A model generated the notes under the pieces. The model was not told where the DNA came from. It was given only the letters and a program-made list of their open reading frames with translations, and did not search any database. Below are positions 10,356 to 21,589 of a stretch of 64,000 nt of DNA, one piece after another. The stretch covers positions 62,001 to 126,000 of the forward strand of contig QVRM01005471.1 of the NCBI GenBank assembly GCA_003439945.1. The letters are read 5' to 3'. The translations under genes were made by a program, and so were the position numbers. Source of the stretch: Dermanyssus gallinae. Lineage: Eukaryota > Arthropoda > Arachnida > Mesostigmata > Dermanyssidae. Position 1 is the first letter of the stretch; each line of letters begins with the position of its first letter.

Positions 10356-10510
10356 TTGATTGGTGATATTGCTTTTACAGATCGATTGCACTTCTTTCAT
10401 CAGTTTTTGGCGTTGGATTTAGGAGGGGCAGATCGACGATTTCGGCGTGCCAAAAATTGATGGAAGAAGTGCAATCAACCCTAGCAAGGCGCGGACAGTA
10501 CCTTTATTAG

Positions 10511-11235
10511 ATGACGGGGTTCGCACAGGGGGATATCATCAGCTCGCTACTATTCGTGGTCCTCATAAGCGATCTACCTTCACGGATCACCACGAGGCAT
10601 CCGCTCGTCAAAGTCATTCTGTACGGTGATGATCTGGTGATGTTCAGTACGAGCAGACACCACTTGCAACAAGCAATAGTCACAATGACGAGGTACGTCA
10701 GCGAAGTTGGTATTACCATCAACAACAGTAAAACCAAAGCTCTCAAATTCCGCGGAGGAGGTCGTCTGGCTGCTAGCGGCGAACTCCGCTTGGGGGTGCG
10801 CCAATTAGGTAAATTCCTTGACATACCTCGGCATAACTCTCACCACAACATGGACTGCGTTCCGCCTGCACGGTGAGAAGGCTCTGATTGCGTCAACAAC
10901 AATCGAAGCGCTCCAGGAGCTCTCCACCTATACCGCCCTGCGCCTATTCCATCTCAAAGTCACTCAAAGTTTATGGCTACATACGGAGTGCAGCTGTTAT
11001 GGCGACACCTCAAAATAAACGACCTCGCAACGCTGGAAAGAGTTAAGCCCGCGTTCTTAAAACGAATTTGGGCCTGCACTCCTCCGCTCGCAACCGCCTG
11101 GTTTATGTACTGACAGGAACTTCGCTATTCGTAGAAGATATACGGAAGTTGTATGGGCTGTACGAGACAGAGGCATACAAGGTGTTCATTCAGCTTCAGG
11201 AGACAAATATGAATACTGCGTGGTGCTCTCCTCTT
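10511..11235 (+). pseudogene. LINE RT fragment (copy B of 2004-2728)
   Basis: Same YGDDL-containing, frame-broken RT and C-terminal fragment as in copy A. Confidence 0.7.
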
Positions 11236-11987
11236 GGAGGGTAAACGTCGCTGTATTCTACTTCCCACCCACATTCGATCCTGCGGAGGTTGCTGAGACG
11301 GTATTATTTGGACTTTCAGAGTTAAACCTGATTATGCCAACTATTCTCGGCGGTAACTTCATTGCCAGAATCAATTGTGGGGCCAGCGATGATAAAGGCG
11401 CTGCTTCAGGTGATGGAAAATATTGGTCTGAGATGTGCAAACGCGCGTAAGACTATACATATTTAAATCACAATGGAAGCAACCCCATTGACCTGTTGTT
11501 TCACAACCTTGTCAGCCGTGAAATTGAAACCTTCGATGTTCTCGATGAAGCAGCTCGAAAACACCAACCAGTGTTGACCGTTGTTGATGTTCCCGGTATT
11601 TGGCGAGACCGACATAATCCGTCGCGCTGGTCTGCAATGAGACGGATTAATCTATCTCTTTTGGACGGAGCGGTAGGCGGTCCTGAGCCCTGACATCGAT
11701 ACTACCTGTGATTAGCTGGAAAGGACGATGAGAAGTGCAGTGAAGTGGAAAATGTTATGGCAGAAGAGATCACGCCTCGAGCCAGCTTGAGCGTAAAAAG
11801 GCCTATATAAGACTCTGCTATGATCATAAAAGGAAACACGCAAGGCGGGAGGAACGACGGCTGCTCGAAAGAGCAGAACGAGAGCCTTCAGCTCACATCG
11901 TGCGACCTCGTAGGGCGGTGAATCCGCTTAGTGACGAACAGGTAAAGAGCCACCTAACTAATCTCTTATTCAATCAATTCAAGGGTG
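11236..11987 (+). pseudogene. LINE endonuclease fragment (copy B of 2729-3480)
   Basis: Same ILGGNF and SNPIDLL motifs with the same frame break. Two adjacent base changes at about 11710 distinguish it from copy A. Confidence 0.6.
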
Positions 11988-12482
11988 TGGAGCCACCCCA
12001 CGCTGGCGAATTTTGACCAGCTTGAAAGATGTTTCTAATTATATATGAAGCGAGTGCTTTGCTTACCTATTCGAGCAAGGAGCCGCTTTGTGTATCTCAT
12101 GTCAGGCTGTTTACAGGCTACTAAAACAATCCGACTAATGCTGAAGGTGCCGCGTACAGTACCATACGAATGTTTTATTTCGGAATGGGAAGCTAAAGTC
12201 TAACAGGCCAGACGGGAGGTCGGTGGTTTGGACGTTTTCAACGCCGCGCATTTTTGGTCTGGTCCTGCATCTGACAGTCGCCACGTATACACCAAATATG
12301 CACGATTATCACTACCTGGTATGTTCAAACGCAGCCTTTCACGAGAAGTACGAGTTGTGCCGGTTCTGCCTGCAGAGGTGTGCCAAGTACCATACAGTAG
12401 AATGCACAGCGCTGGACAAAAAATCGTTGCACTACTTCTCTCACCGGAAGCGTGAAGAAGATAGAGTATTATGAAGAAACTA
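11988..12482 (+). pseudogene. A-family LINE 3' end fragment (copy B)
   Basis: Duplicate of 3481-3975 with the same stops. Confidence 0.8.
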
Positions 12483-12816
12483 TAATTGAATTGAGAAAAA
12501 TGACATTCTGTTTTTTTTTGCCGGATAGACTCTGCCTAAACCGGTTTTAATTTATTCTTGTCTGAAATACGACATTTACAGCCCTACAAACATTTAGGTA
12601 CATAATAAATTCTCAAAAAATAACAAAATAGCACTGGAGCACACAAAATAACAAATACGACAACAACAAGCATACGCCAACATACACACTGCCACACAAA
12701 AGCTCCATGGGCTGGGGCAGTAAAGGAGAGCCAGAGGCCTGCTCTGCTAGGTTATTTAGGCCCTCAAAAGGCGTCGTGCAGCGGAACGGGAAGGAAAGGT
12801 CGTGCTCGATGCATAC

Positions 12817-14910
12817 CTAAACCGAGCACAGCGTAAGCTTCTTCTTGTTTTTAAGCTTCTGCGAAAGCTCCTCAAGTTTCTGAGCTTTGCTGTTCTTACA
12901 GCGTGCCTCTTCCTCTGTCTCGCGGCGCATATCCTCGAGATCCTCTTGGCGGCCCAGACGAGCTGATCGAGCCTCTTCGGCCATGCAGCGACTGAACGAG
13001 CTCTCCTCAATGTCGTCACAGTCCTGGCCAATATACTTTCGTTTATCGTACTTGAAGATCTTGGCGATATCTTTCGAATACCTATTTGCATAGGGGTCTT
13101 CAATTTCGCCGTCGTCAATAAAGTCATCTTCGTATTCGTCCAAGTCCTCGTCATAGTCGTCCTCTTCCTCGTCTGTCTCAGAGTCAATTGGCCCACAACT
13201 CTGAAGCTGGCGGAGTTTCTTCTTCAGCTTTTCATCCTCGATCTGTCGCGCTTTGCGAGCTTCGAGCTTTTTTCGGCGTTCCTCCTCTTCGGCGGCTTTG
13301 CGTTCCTTCTGCAGTTGGGCCAGCTTCCGTGCGGTTTCTGCCCGAAGGCGATCTCGCTCGGAAAGAGGCGCCGATTGAGCAGAAGCAGATGCGGCAGCAG
13401 TACTGCCAACGGACCCGCTGCTCGCGGCCGCCGCAGAGCCCTGAACGCTAGAGCCGCTCGACGGTTGCGTCGGAGACTTGCGTTGCGCCTGCTCGACAGA
13501 AGATGAACTTTTCTGGCTGTCGCTTTTCTTGTCGGCACGATCAATGCTGCTGTTGCTTTCTGCCGCTCTGCTCGCACCAGAGTGGGAGCGTGGTGAGGTG
13601 CCGTTCTCGTGTGAGCGACTTGATCTCTTGTGATCTTTGTTGTCCTTTGACGAGTTCGTTTCCTTGTGGTGTGCCTTCTCTTTAGTCGACTCTTTCGACT
13701 CCGAGCCATGGCGATCCTCTTTTTGGCGATCTTTTTTGTTGCTGTGCTGGTCACTGTGGCGATGTTTGCTACTGCTGGTTTCGTTACCCTGCTTTTCTTT
13801 TTGGCTGCTTATGTCTTTACTGTCCTTAGTACCACCACTTCTACTACTGCTGCTGCTAGAACGGCTGCTATCACTACTTGCTTTGTGGCTGCTTGAGGAA
13901 GAACGCGTGCCGGAGGATCGATCCTTGCGATCGCCCTTTGAGTCGCGCTCGGTGACCTTTTCTGAGGAGCGCTCGGATTTTGACGACGACGACGATGACG
14001 AGGCGTGTTTCTCTCGGTGGCTGTGGCCTGATGCTGTGCCATTGACAGCGGCGCTCGGGTGGTGACTGGACGAGGCGGATTCGCCCTTTTTAGGAATACG
14101 ATTGACAGGAAGACCGTTCGGCTTTGGCGCGTTTCCACTGGAGACGCCATTACCGATTTTCGGGATACGCGGTAAGCTCGAGGCAGCGACAACGCCAGAA
14201 GAAGAGGCGGCCTTCTTTAGCAGGGCCTCCTCTTCGGCGAAACGCCGCTTCTCGGCGCTCGTCATAAGGCGCGGCTCGGTTTCGGTCTTCTTTGGAGGCT
14301 GCAACGGCAAGCAGATGTCAGCCCCGAATGAGCCGGTTTCGGCGTTGCTCTGAGCGATTCGCAGCAGTTCGTTCATGTCGCGAATCTGCGGCGCGCCGCC
14401 AGTGGACGCAGAGAGGCGAACCTTACTCTTTCGCGACGTATCAATAGTTCCCTCAAAGATTTCGTACTTTCGTTTCCGCTTGCGCCGCTCCTTCTCGTTC
14501 TCTTCGTGCTTAATCGACGAGATCACCTTTTCCTTTTCACGTGGTTGCTTGTCTTTGTCGCGCTCATCAGCGGCTGATTTAATCTGATTGATGAACTCCC
14601 GGCGCTCGCGTTGCACCTTGTGCCACTGACGCTTGCATTTTTCACTCCACTCATGTTTCTGCTTCAGAAGACCCTTGTGATCTTTGTAAATGTGATCATC
14701 GCGTTTCGTCGATTCGACTGCGCTCAAGATCATCTTCTCGCGTTCTTCGCGTTTCTCTTTTTCCTTGCGTTCGAGCAGCGCCCGAACGGCGTCCGGATCC
14801 ACCTTCGATTTAGGCAACTTTTTGGCGGGGCCCACATCCAGCGAGTAACGCTTCTGAATGTAGTTCGAGGTGTTCTTCTGGGCCCTCTTGAGCAAACCGT
14901 CGAGATTCAT
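12817..14910 (-). CDS. SPTY2D1: SPT2 histone chaperone (SPTY2D1-like), copy 2
   Basis: Encodes 697 residues, identical to copy 1 except for three acidic/neutral changes in the N-terminal third (DPD for DPN; DERDKDKQ for DERGKNKQ). Domain order is the same: SPT2 N-terminal block, Ser-rich centre, acidic stretch and C-terminal histone-binding domain. The start at 14910 matches copy 1. The differences all lie in the first about 400 coding bases and most are silent, as expected if both copies stayed under purifying selection before the remainder was homogenised. Whether both are transcribed cannot be judged. Confidence 0.95.
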   Translation of the reverse strand: MNLDGLLKRAQKNTSNYIQKRYSLDVGPAKKLPKSKVDPDAVRALLERKEKEKREEREKMILSAVESTKRDDHIYKDHKGLLKQKHEWSEKCKRQWHKVQRERREFINQIKSAADERDKDKQPREKEKVISSIKHEENEKERRKRKRKYEIFEGTIDTSRKSKVRLSASTGGAPQIRDMNELLRIAQSNAETGSFGADICLPLQPPKKTETEPRLMTSAEKRRFAEEEALLKKAASSSGVVAASSLPRIPKIGNGVSSGNAPKPNGLPVNRIPKKGESASSSHHPSAAVNGTASGHSHREKHASSSSSSSKSERSSEKVTERDSKGDRKDRSSGTRSSSSSHKASSDSSRSSSSSSRSGGTKDSKDISSQKEKQGNETSSSKHRHSDQHSNKKDRQKEDRHGSESKESTKEKAHHKETNSSKDNKDHKRSSRSHENGTSPRSHSGASRAAESNSSIDRADKKSDSQKSSSSVEQAQRKSPTQPSSGSSVQGSAAAASSGSVGSTAAASASAQSAPLSERDRLRAETARKLAQLQKERKAAEEEERRKKLEARKARQIEDEKLKKKLRQLQSCGPIDSETDEEEDDYDEDLDEYEDDFIDDGEIEDPYANRYSKDIAKIFKYDKRKYIGQDCDDIEESSFSRCMAEEARSARLGRQEDLEDMRRETEEEARCKNSKAQKLEELSQKLKNKKKLTLCSV

Positions 14911-14922
14911 GATGAATCGTCG

Positions 14923-14982
14923 CTGTTGTTCAAATCGTAGAAGATCAACAAGCCAGAGCACAGGTAAGCGAACACAAATTAC
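14923..14982 (-). other. Putative 60-bp SPT2 5'-UTR intron, copy B
   Basis: Same GTAATT donor and CAACAG acceptor as copy A with a diverged interior. The open frame read through it gives an N-terminal extension unrelated to that of copy A, arguing that it is not coding. Confidence 0.6.
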
Positions 14983-15553
14983 CTTCCTTCTGATGGTGGT
15001 AGTCACTGCGGTTGTTTCCAAGTCCACCACTGCTCACAATAGCAACAACAGCAAGAAGACTTTTTTTTCTCTAAGAGCTCTATTTTACTCTAGGAGGTCA
15101 AGCAGCAACAGACCAAACCAGAATCGCCGAGCGTCGGCTTCACAATGCAGCAGGACGATTGCATCTACGAGAGCAGCACAAACGTTCACAGACTCTCCGC
15201 CTGTAACAGAGAAACAACCAGACTGATTCTGCAGTTGTCGGAGCAACACCATTTATCTATCCGACGAGCGAGTGGTCAGCGATCGCAGAGAGGCTGCAGC
15301 ATCAGCAGCAGCCGCAGCAGCGGCACCAGGAAGGATGTGAACCGACAGATCAGTGGTGGAGTGGAGAGGGCGGTGCGGATGGGGGTGGTGGCGGAGGCTG
15401 ATTGATTGTCATTAGCAGCAATAGAGGGGGGAAGGGCGGGCGACAATAGCAATATACTCGGTGACCGACCAACTGACCGGGGGGATCATCACCTCAATTC
15501 ACCTCCCGCTGACTTCCCCCAGTCTTCCAGCCGAGCCGACTCGAGCCGAGAGC
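14983..15553 (-). promoter_or_regulatory. SPT2 5'-UTR and upstream region, copy 2
   Basis: Homologue of 6475-7086, lacking the 53-bp segment and with a longer CAG-type run near 15295-15330. Several further substitutions give roughly 3-4% divergence by eye. Any difference in expression between the two SPT2 copies would most likely arise here. Confidence 0.45.
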
Positions 15554-16475
15554 AGCGGCAGCGAGTCGAGTGAGACCAGCTGACGACATTGTGTTTGCTG
15601 AGGATATTTTGTTCCTAACCGAAACGTTTTCGACAAACACAGCAAATATAAATCAGTTCACACAACACCAAATATATCATGGACTGGCACTTAAGTCTCA
15701 AGGGAGAGGCCGACCTAAATGTGGTGTGGCTATTGCCGTCAGAACGACAGAGTGCTCACACTTACTCAAATGCACTTCAAAAGAAATGGTGCTGGAACTA
15801 GAAGATTAGAATTACCGGATATGCATATATAGTTCACCAGGTAGATGTAATACATGATATTGGACGCGCAATGAGCTATTGTATAAATACAAATAAGCAT
15901 ATTGTTGCAGAGGGCGATTTTAATTGCGATCTATTAAAAGATAACGCACGAAGCGCAGCTTTTATTTTAGGAATACATGAGCTTGGATTGCAAATTGAAA
16001 ACAACAAGCACGAGACTACGTACGCCAGCTGGAATGATAGAAGTGCGATCGATGTGTTACTAACCTCAGCACAGCAGCCACAATTAAGCATCAGCGAGAT
16101 GCATTCAACGCCCTCAGCGCATCAAAAACACGTTAAATAACGTTAAATTTGCACCGAATCAACAAGCCCAATGCACCCTCAATACAAACCCTCAGCCGCT
16201 CCCTGAACCCCCAGATATTACAGCAAGCACTACAACTTATTCGGCCAACAGACGATATCAATGTCACTGAAAAATCTATACGGTGGGCAATACAGACTTC
16301 ATGCGCACGGAAACCGCTACACAAACCCACTGCGCACAAACCATGCTTTGATGAACAATCCAATGCCATAAAATACACAATTTGCAGTCACACGAAAATT
16401 AGCCTGGAGGAATTACAACGACTTAAGGACATAAAATGTAATTTAAAAAATATTAAACAAGAAAAATAAAACTAC
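15554..16475 (+). pseudogene. A-family LINE 5' part: endonuclease and linker
   Basis: Begins with the same ILFLTET endonuclease N-terminus as at 7132 and continues past the point deleted in copy A. The GDFNCDL active-site motif is at about 15914, SAIDVLL at about 16042, then a KPxFDEQ linker at about 16330-16470. A frameshift lies near 15800-15870. Sequence ends at about 16475 before any RT. It shows what the deletion in copy A removed. Confidence 0.7.
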
Positions 16476-16667
16476 CTGTGTCGTATCGTATTTGCCGTTT
16501 ATAAATAATGCGACTTTTCCTGCTCTGCTTTTGCTTCTATGCATGTGCTGTCATCCCTGAATATGTGGTCATATCAAGTTGTCGGAACGTGAATACACTT
16601 CGTTGAGAAAAACGAAGATATGTATTGTCATAGATTTTACAGTCTCTGTGATAATCTGTCGTGATGC

Positions 16668-17675
16668 TTAGTTTGACTTCTCAGCATTCAATCTCTTGGG
16701 GTCTGAAATTTTTTTTGTAGGTGTAGTTTGGGAGTCTTTTTTCTCCGTTTTTCTCTGCAGTTGTGTTTTCCCGTTTTTCTCTAAATCCTGTGTGTAATCT
16801 AGTAATCCAGCCAGTGATGTTATCTGCGTCTCCTCTCCAGACTCATGTTTAATATAGACAGAGAAGTTGTATATGTTTGTTCTGATGTGTATATTATATT
16901 TGCTCTTAAGCTTATTGCATGCCACTTTTGCCATTGCTGCCGCCGGTGGATTCATTGTTGTTGTTTAAGGTTCCTGGTGCGGTTCGATAGACCCCGCTGT
17001 CGGTAAGTGGTCTGGCCCTGTCTCCAATTCGGTTTATGAATTTGCGGGCATTTTCTTCAGTGTCGAGGGTGGCCACTATGGTGCTGTTGGCTTTTACGTA
17101 GCTTCTCCTCTTCGCCTCTACTAATGAAACGTTGTCAACACCAGCAACACTGATCAGCTGTTTGGTTAGGCTAGCAGTCGTGGCGGACGACTTCTTGGCG
17201 GGACCAGGGATGTTATGTATAATACCATCCCGCAGTAACTGTGACTGCTCGAGTTTCAAAAGCCGCTGGCTGTCAGCGCTTTCCATTGTTTGGCTGCTTT
17301 CCACTTTGTCGAGCCGCTCTGTTAGTTTCTGCAGGTCTTCTTATATCGTGCCAACTTGTTTTACTTTAGCAATCATTTCTGCCATTTTTGTTGTAATTGC
17401 TGCAATATCATAGTGCATCTTGGGAACAGCTGCAATGGCATTTTTTTTTATCTCTGACAGTTAATTGTGGACGGATGTTAGTGCCGCAGTGGTGGATCTT
17501 GAGATGGTGATTGTGCGGTACCCTTGCATACTTCACAGAGCCACTTGCTTCGTGGTCTGGTCTCTGTAGGCAGGTTCCAGCACGTTGGGTGTACAGTGGT
17601 CTTACATACCTTGCAAACCATGAGCAAATTGTCAATGGAGCTTTTCTCGCAGCACAACTCGCACTTAAGCACCAT
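16668..17675 (-). pseudogene. LINE ORF1 with PHD finger, coiled coil and RRM-like region
   Basis: Reading leftwards, the first block (17675-17478) is a C4HC3 PHD finger: C5, C8, C21, C24, H29, C32, then W45, C47 and C50. After a frame break and a stop near 17343, a helical segment (about 17300-17200) leads to an IPG... region with a fold-like spacing seen in CR1/L2-type ORF1 proteins. A further frame change is followed by NIHIRTN...VYIK (about 16880-16850) and a Lys-rich tail to 16668. PHD fingers occur in ORF1 of some CR1-like LINEs, which is the basis for the call. At least two frame breaks make it a pseudogene. No matching ORF2 adjoins it on the same strand. Confidence 0.65.
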
Positions 17676-17789
17676 TTTTGTAGGCGATTTATGTCACCTA
17701 AGGTGCCAAGAAACTTGTTTTTTCACTTTTTTCGGGGATCCGGTGTGGTAGCGACCTACTCTGACATGTGTGGATGGATGAATGAATCG

Positions 17790-18060
17790 TATATATATAT
17801 CAAAAATCCAAGTCACAGATGTTTTACATCAAATAGGAGTGTGCGTCATGCTATGTACAAATACGAATAAACTCATTATAGTCGCAGGTGACGCAAATTG
17901 TAATTTGTCGAAGCAAAATTAACGCCAAGAAGCATTCACGGCAGGCATAGAAGGCCTGTGAGTTAAAATAGAGAATGACCGTAATATTTTTTGGAAACCG
18001 TTTTCTCCGGGCGTCCTGCTTTTGTGAGTGTGTCAACATCTTATATATTATATAACAGTA
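17790..18060 (+). pseudogene. Degenerate A-family endonuclease fragment
   Basis: Nucleotide and residue similarity to 15830-16060: a CTNTNK block then GDANCNL in place of GDFNCDL, followed by AFTAGI and stops. Too short and broken to encode protein. Confidence 0.55.
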
Positions 18061-18544
18061 TTTATTAGATTTTTAATGTTTTCATTGTGCTGGGCGACTA
18101 CAACTGGCTGATCAAATACACATGTCAAAATTAAACAAATATGTTTTTAAGTTTGGTTTTGTATTTCTTACTAGCTAACTCTAATATGCATCTAAACAGA
18201 TGAGGAAATCTGGCACGTATGTTCACCTGGCGATAGTTAGGCATCGAATACATTTTTCACACATCTTGTATACGAGAGTGTTACAACCTTTTATCTTAAA
18301 TTCGAGGGAGGCAATATGTCGTAACCTGCTCTAACATGAAGGCTCTGTCATACGTTCGTTTATTATGAATTTTCCTTTTGATGTTATTCTGGAACGCCAG
18401 AACAGTGTATTTATAATTTTGTATCTCATTAATTATCGGAAAATTGCAGTTTTTCTCAAGATCTAAGCTGGAGCCGGAAACAGAGAGGAAGCGTAGTTTA
18501 GTATTATTACATCTGGCAGGCTTTCAGCTTTCGTATTATGTGTA
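18061..18544. other. AT-rich stretch, nothing recognised
   Basis: No coding frame or repeat that I can identify. Probably old LINE remnant or intergenic DNA. Confidence 0.4.
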
Positions 18545-19350
18545 TTATGTTTTATCTGCGAACTGAACAATTATCACATCACTACAAAATACGTGTATAT
18601 CGTTTATGTATATATTAAAAATTGTTAGTCCCAGAACGGGACCCCGAGGTACGTCATGATTAACAAGAGAAGTTTCACTTAATGATTCCTCATACTTTGT
18701 GCGCTGCCGCCTGTCAGATAAGTAGTCTTTAATTATGTCATATTTTGCCTGGCATAGCCCAAAAACCTTACATTTTTTACTAATCTTATCCGATCTACAC
18801 AATCAAATGTTTTCTGTAAATCAAGAAAGACCAGACAAACTTGTTTTTTCTTCACTATTATTGCTCCAATGAAGTTTCGAACTTTCATCATCGCCCTTCT
18901 CTAAATCCGAATTCTCTCGAACAGATAATGTCGTTTTTAATTCAATGATATTAAGTCGTTGAGAATACATTTTTCAAGAATTTTGTTTAACACAGTCGTA
19001 ATAAAGATATTTCTTATGGTATTAAGGCAACATCTACCCCTTTTATAAAGTGGCGTAACTAGAGACGACCTGAATATCGTGGGGAGTTCCAGTTTGTAGA
19101 GCGAATTTGTAAAGCTGTTACAGCAATAGTGCCAGAATATCTGCAATTTCTCTTACAAGTTTCATAGAAATCTTAGCAGCTTCCTCAGTTGATGAGTTTT
19201 TTAGAAAATTAATAGCTTGCACTACTTTAATTGGAAATGATGTTTCGAGGGTTGTTTTGACTCTTGGGCCTTTGAGACCAGTTACAAGTGTTTTACTACT
19301 GGATCCTGCGGATTTCGCAATCTAAATACCTAGATGTCTAATGAGATAAT
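18545..19350 (-). pseudogene. CR1/Jockey-like RT remnant
   Basis: Read leftwards: a linker region (19350-19150), RT motif 1 (SLVTPLYKRG...NILEK-type, 19080-18960), then DYLSDRRQ and VPRGPVLGLTIFNIYIND (about 18730-18620) and a FAD of the FADD box at about 18550. Stops and frameshifts separate the blocks. The segment 19190-19345 has a diverged relative at 38085-38230. Confidence 0.6.
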
Positions 19351-19956
19351 CAAGTTTGTCTTTAAGCAATCGTCAGAAATTTCTTGAGAATCTTCAATAA
19401 ACACTGCTTAGCAGTGAAACCCTTCAGCTCGGTTAGCATTATATTGAATGCTCGTTTTGTATCCTTCTTCGAAGCTAACAATTTGGTTTTTATGTCTTCT
19501 TCAAGCAAACTTTTGATTATATGTTTAAGTCGATTTCTTTATCTAAAAAATTATATATATCAGTCTGCTACCGGCTTCCGTCAGGAATGCATCGCGTGTG
19601 GTGGTCTCCGTCTGAGATTGGTGATTTTGTGTGACTTGTGTCTTGCCTTGTGTCGTGTTGAGCATGGGGCGAGTCTTCTGTCGTGTCTGTCCAAATCGGC
19701 CCGATGCTGAGGCCCGGTGAATTGTGTACGCCTCTTTTTTTCACGTTTTTTTATCGTTGGCATTGACTCTGTACTGAGTGTTGCTTTGGCAAACCAGGCG
19801 GATTTAGTGCTGTTCTGGCTAGGGGTGGCCGCTTTGCTGCACTGTCAAACAGTAACTCTGCGCTCTCCGACGGATCTAGTCATCACTTGCATACAATCGT
19901 TTGTGTCACTGGCCGCATCTAGTTCAGCAGGAAAATCATATTCTTCCACATGAACA

Positions 19957-21515
19957 ATGGTTAACGGGAAGATGGTGGCCGAGAAGAGGGGAAGGGTCGG
20001 CTTGAGTTGTACACTCAAAACTACCGTCGAATCGAAAGACCGGAAAGCGACGTTAGCTGCCTTGGCTCGTAACAAGCTGACTGCATCGAAAGAAGAGTCA
20101 GCTGGTGGAAATGAAACAGAGTCATCTGCATTGAAATCGATAGTCGTGGATGAAGTTTCTGTGGATGTGCCATCTGCAGAAAATGATGTTGTAACAAACT
20201 GCAACGCTGAAACTGACTGTGCTAATGAGACCGATGATACAGATTCGGTGAACGATGACTGGAAGGTGGTGGTCTCCAAAAACACTACCAAACGTCTACA
20301 AAAGCTGAAAGACCAAATCAGCGCTATCCGGTCTAAGTCGTTCAGTCAGCCTAAAGGCCTCTTTCGTGTAGTTATTGCGCGAAAAGGTGTGAAATCTGTT
20401 GACGGGGTGAGTGTTTCTACAAGCGAGCCGTTCATTGATAGGCTACTTCTGTTGTGTAGTGAGGTGCACAGACTCTACCTAAACGCCAAACTAGAGTCGA
20501 AAGCATCGTTTATGTCTGGTTCAACAACATTGATAAAGCAAACGCGGCAGCACAGATAACGACGCTCCTTGACATCCCGGTAGTGGCTGAATGCGGCGAT
20601 TTAAATGCATACGCGCCAGAATAAACGGAGTTGATAGAGAATTTACTGACTGAGATATTTTGTTTGCCCTTAAGGATGTTGGTGTCGTCTCAGCGAAAAG
20701 GGAGAACATTATTAGGAGATTAGGATCCACAGTCACGTCAATCCCTACTGACAGGTTCATGCTCCAGTTTAATAGGGTTCCACCGGCTGACGTGTTCCTT
20801 GCCTTCAGGTCTTATAAAGTCACTATGCACGCTGGAACGCCAGGCTCATGTCACAAGTGCTTGAGGCTAGGTCACATTGGAAAATATTGCCGAAACGAAG
20901 TAACATACAAAAGATGTGGACAAGCTGGCTCAAAACTGCAAGCACCAGGCAAAATGTGTAAACTGTAGAGGCCTCCATGTGTCGTCTTTTCTGTCCTGCT
21001 CTATCCGACTATGCGAAATAGAGAATCGCAAATCGTTGATGGAGTGTCGCTTGTTGCAACAGGTCGGATCAGAACATTCTGAGGCAACACAAATCAAAGT
21101 AGTTGACTCGCCACAGCCGGCTACCGCACCCGATTCCTCATCTGGTCCGAATTTTGCGCCTGGATCATCCACGTCTGCGCCACCCACCTATGCTGCCGTA
21201 GTGAGGTCATTGATCGTGGAGACCTCGACTGGCCCTGACGTTCGCTTAAATCTACCGGGATCAGCATCCTTTGCCAAGAAGCAGATTCGCACCGTGAAGA
21301 TGTTTGCTACGAATACTCTTCGCAAGCCTCTCTCACTAAAGTCATCGCGCACCTCTGCTATTCACAAATCGAAGGGACGTGACTCTGGCATAATCACATC
21401 TTTAAAGCACATTACGAAAGTTTTAAAAGTTGTATCCCCAAAGGCGGCAACACGTCTAAAAAAAATGATTGATGTTTTCACCCCGTTGTTGTCAACCCTC
21501 TCGTTGCTAACCTAA
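19957..21515 (+). pseudogene. LINE ORF1 (gag-like, zinc-knuckle protein)
   Basis: The acidic N-terminal part (19957-20559) leads, after frameshifts near 20560 and 20910, to a zinc-knuckle region. A CCHC knuckle (CHKC...H...C) is at 20850-20893, a degenerate second one follows at about 20905-20960, and a third (CVNC...H...C) is at 20955-20999. A Pro/Ser-rich then Lys-rich tail runs to 21515. Three clustered knuckles are typical of Jockey/I/R1-type ORF1 nucleic-acid-binding proteins. Confidence 0.7.
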
Positions 21516-21589
21516 CATATTTTTTACTGGGTTCTCATTATCTTGGTGTTCGTACATTTATAGATTCCTGCAAATGCATTGTGTAAACA

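Larger units (their letters stand above)
8509..15777. repeat. Tandem duplication, copy B
   Basis: Second copy of the unit, directly head-to-tail with copy A and containing every feature seen at 1-7308. The copy A/B junction falls in the 3'-UTR of the A-family LINE ending at 8589, just after that element's stop codon. Copy B is followed by unduplicated LINE endonuclease sequence. Confidence 0.95.
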
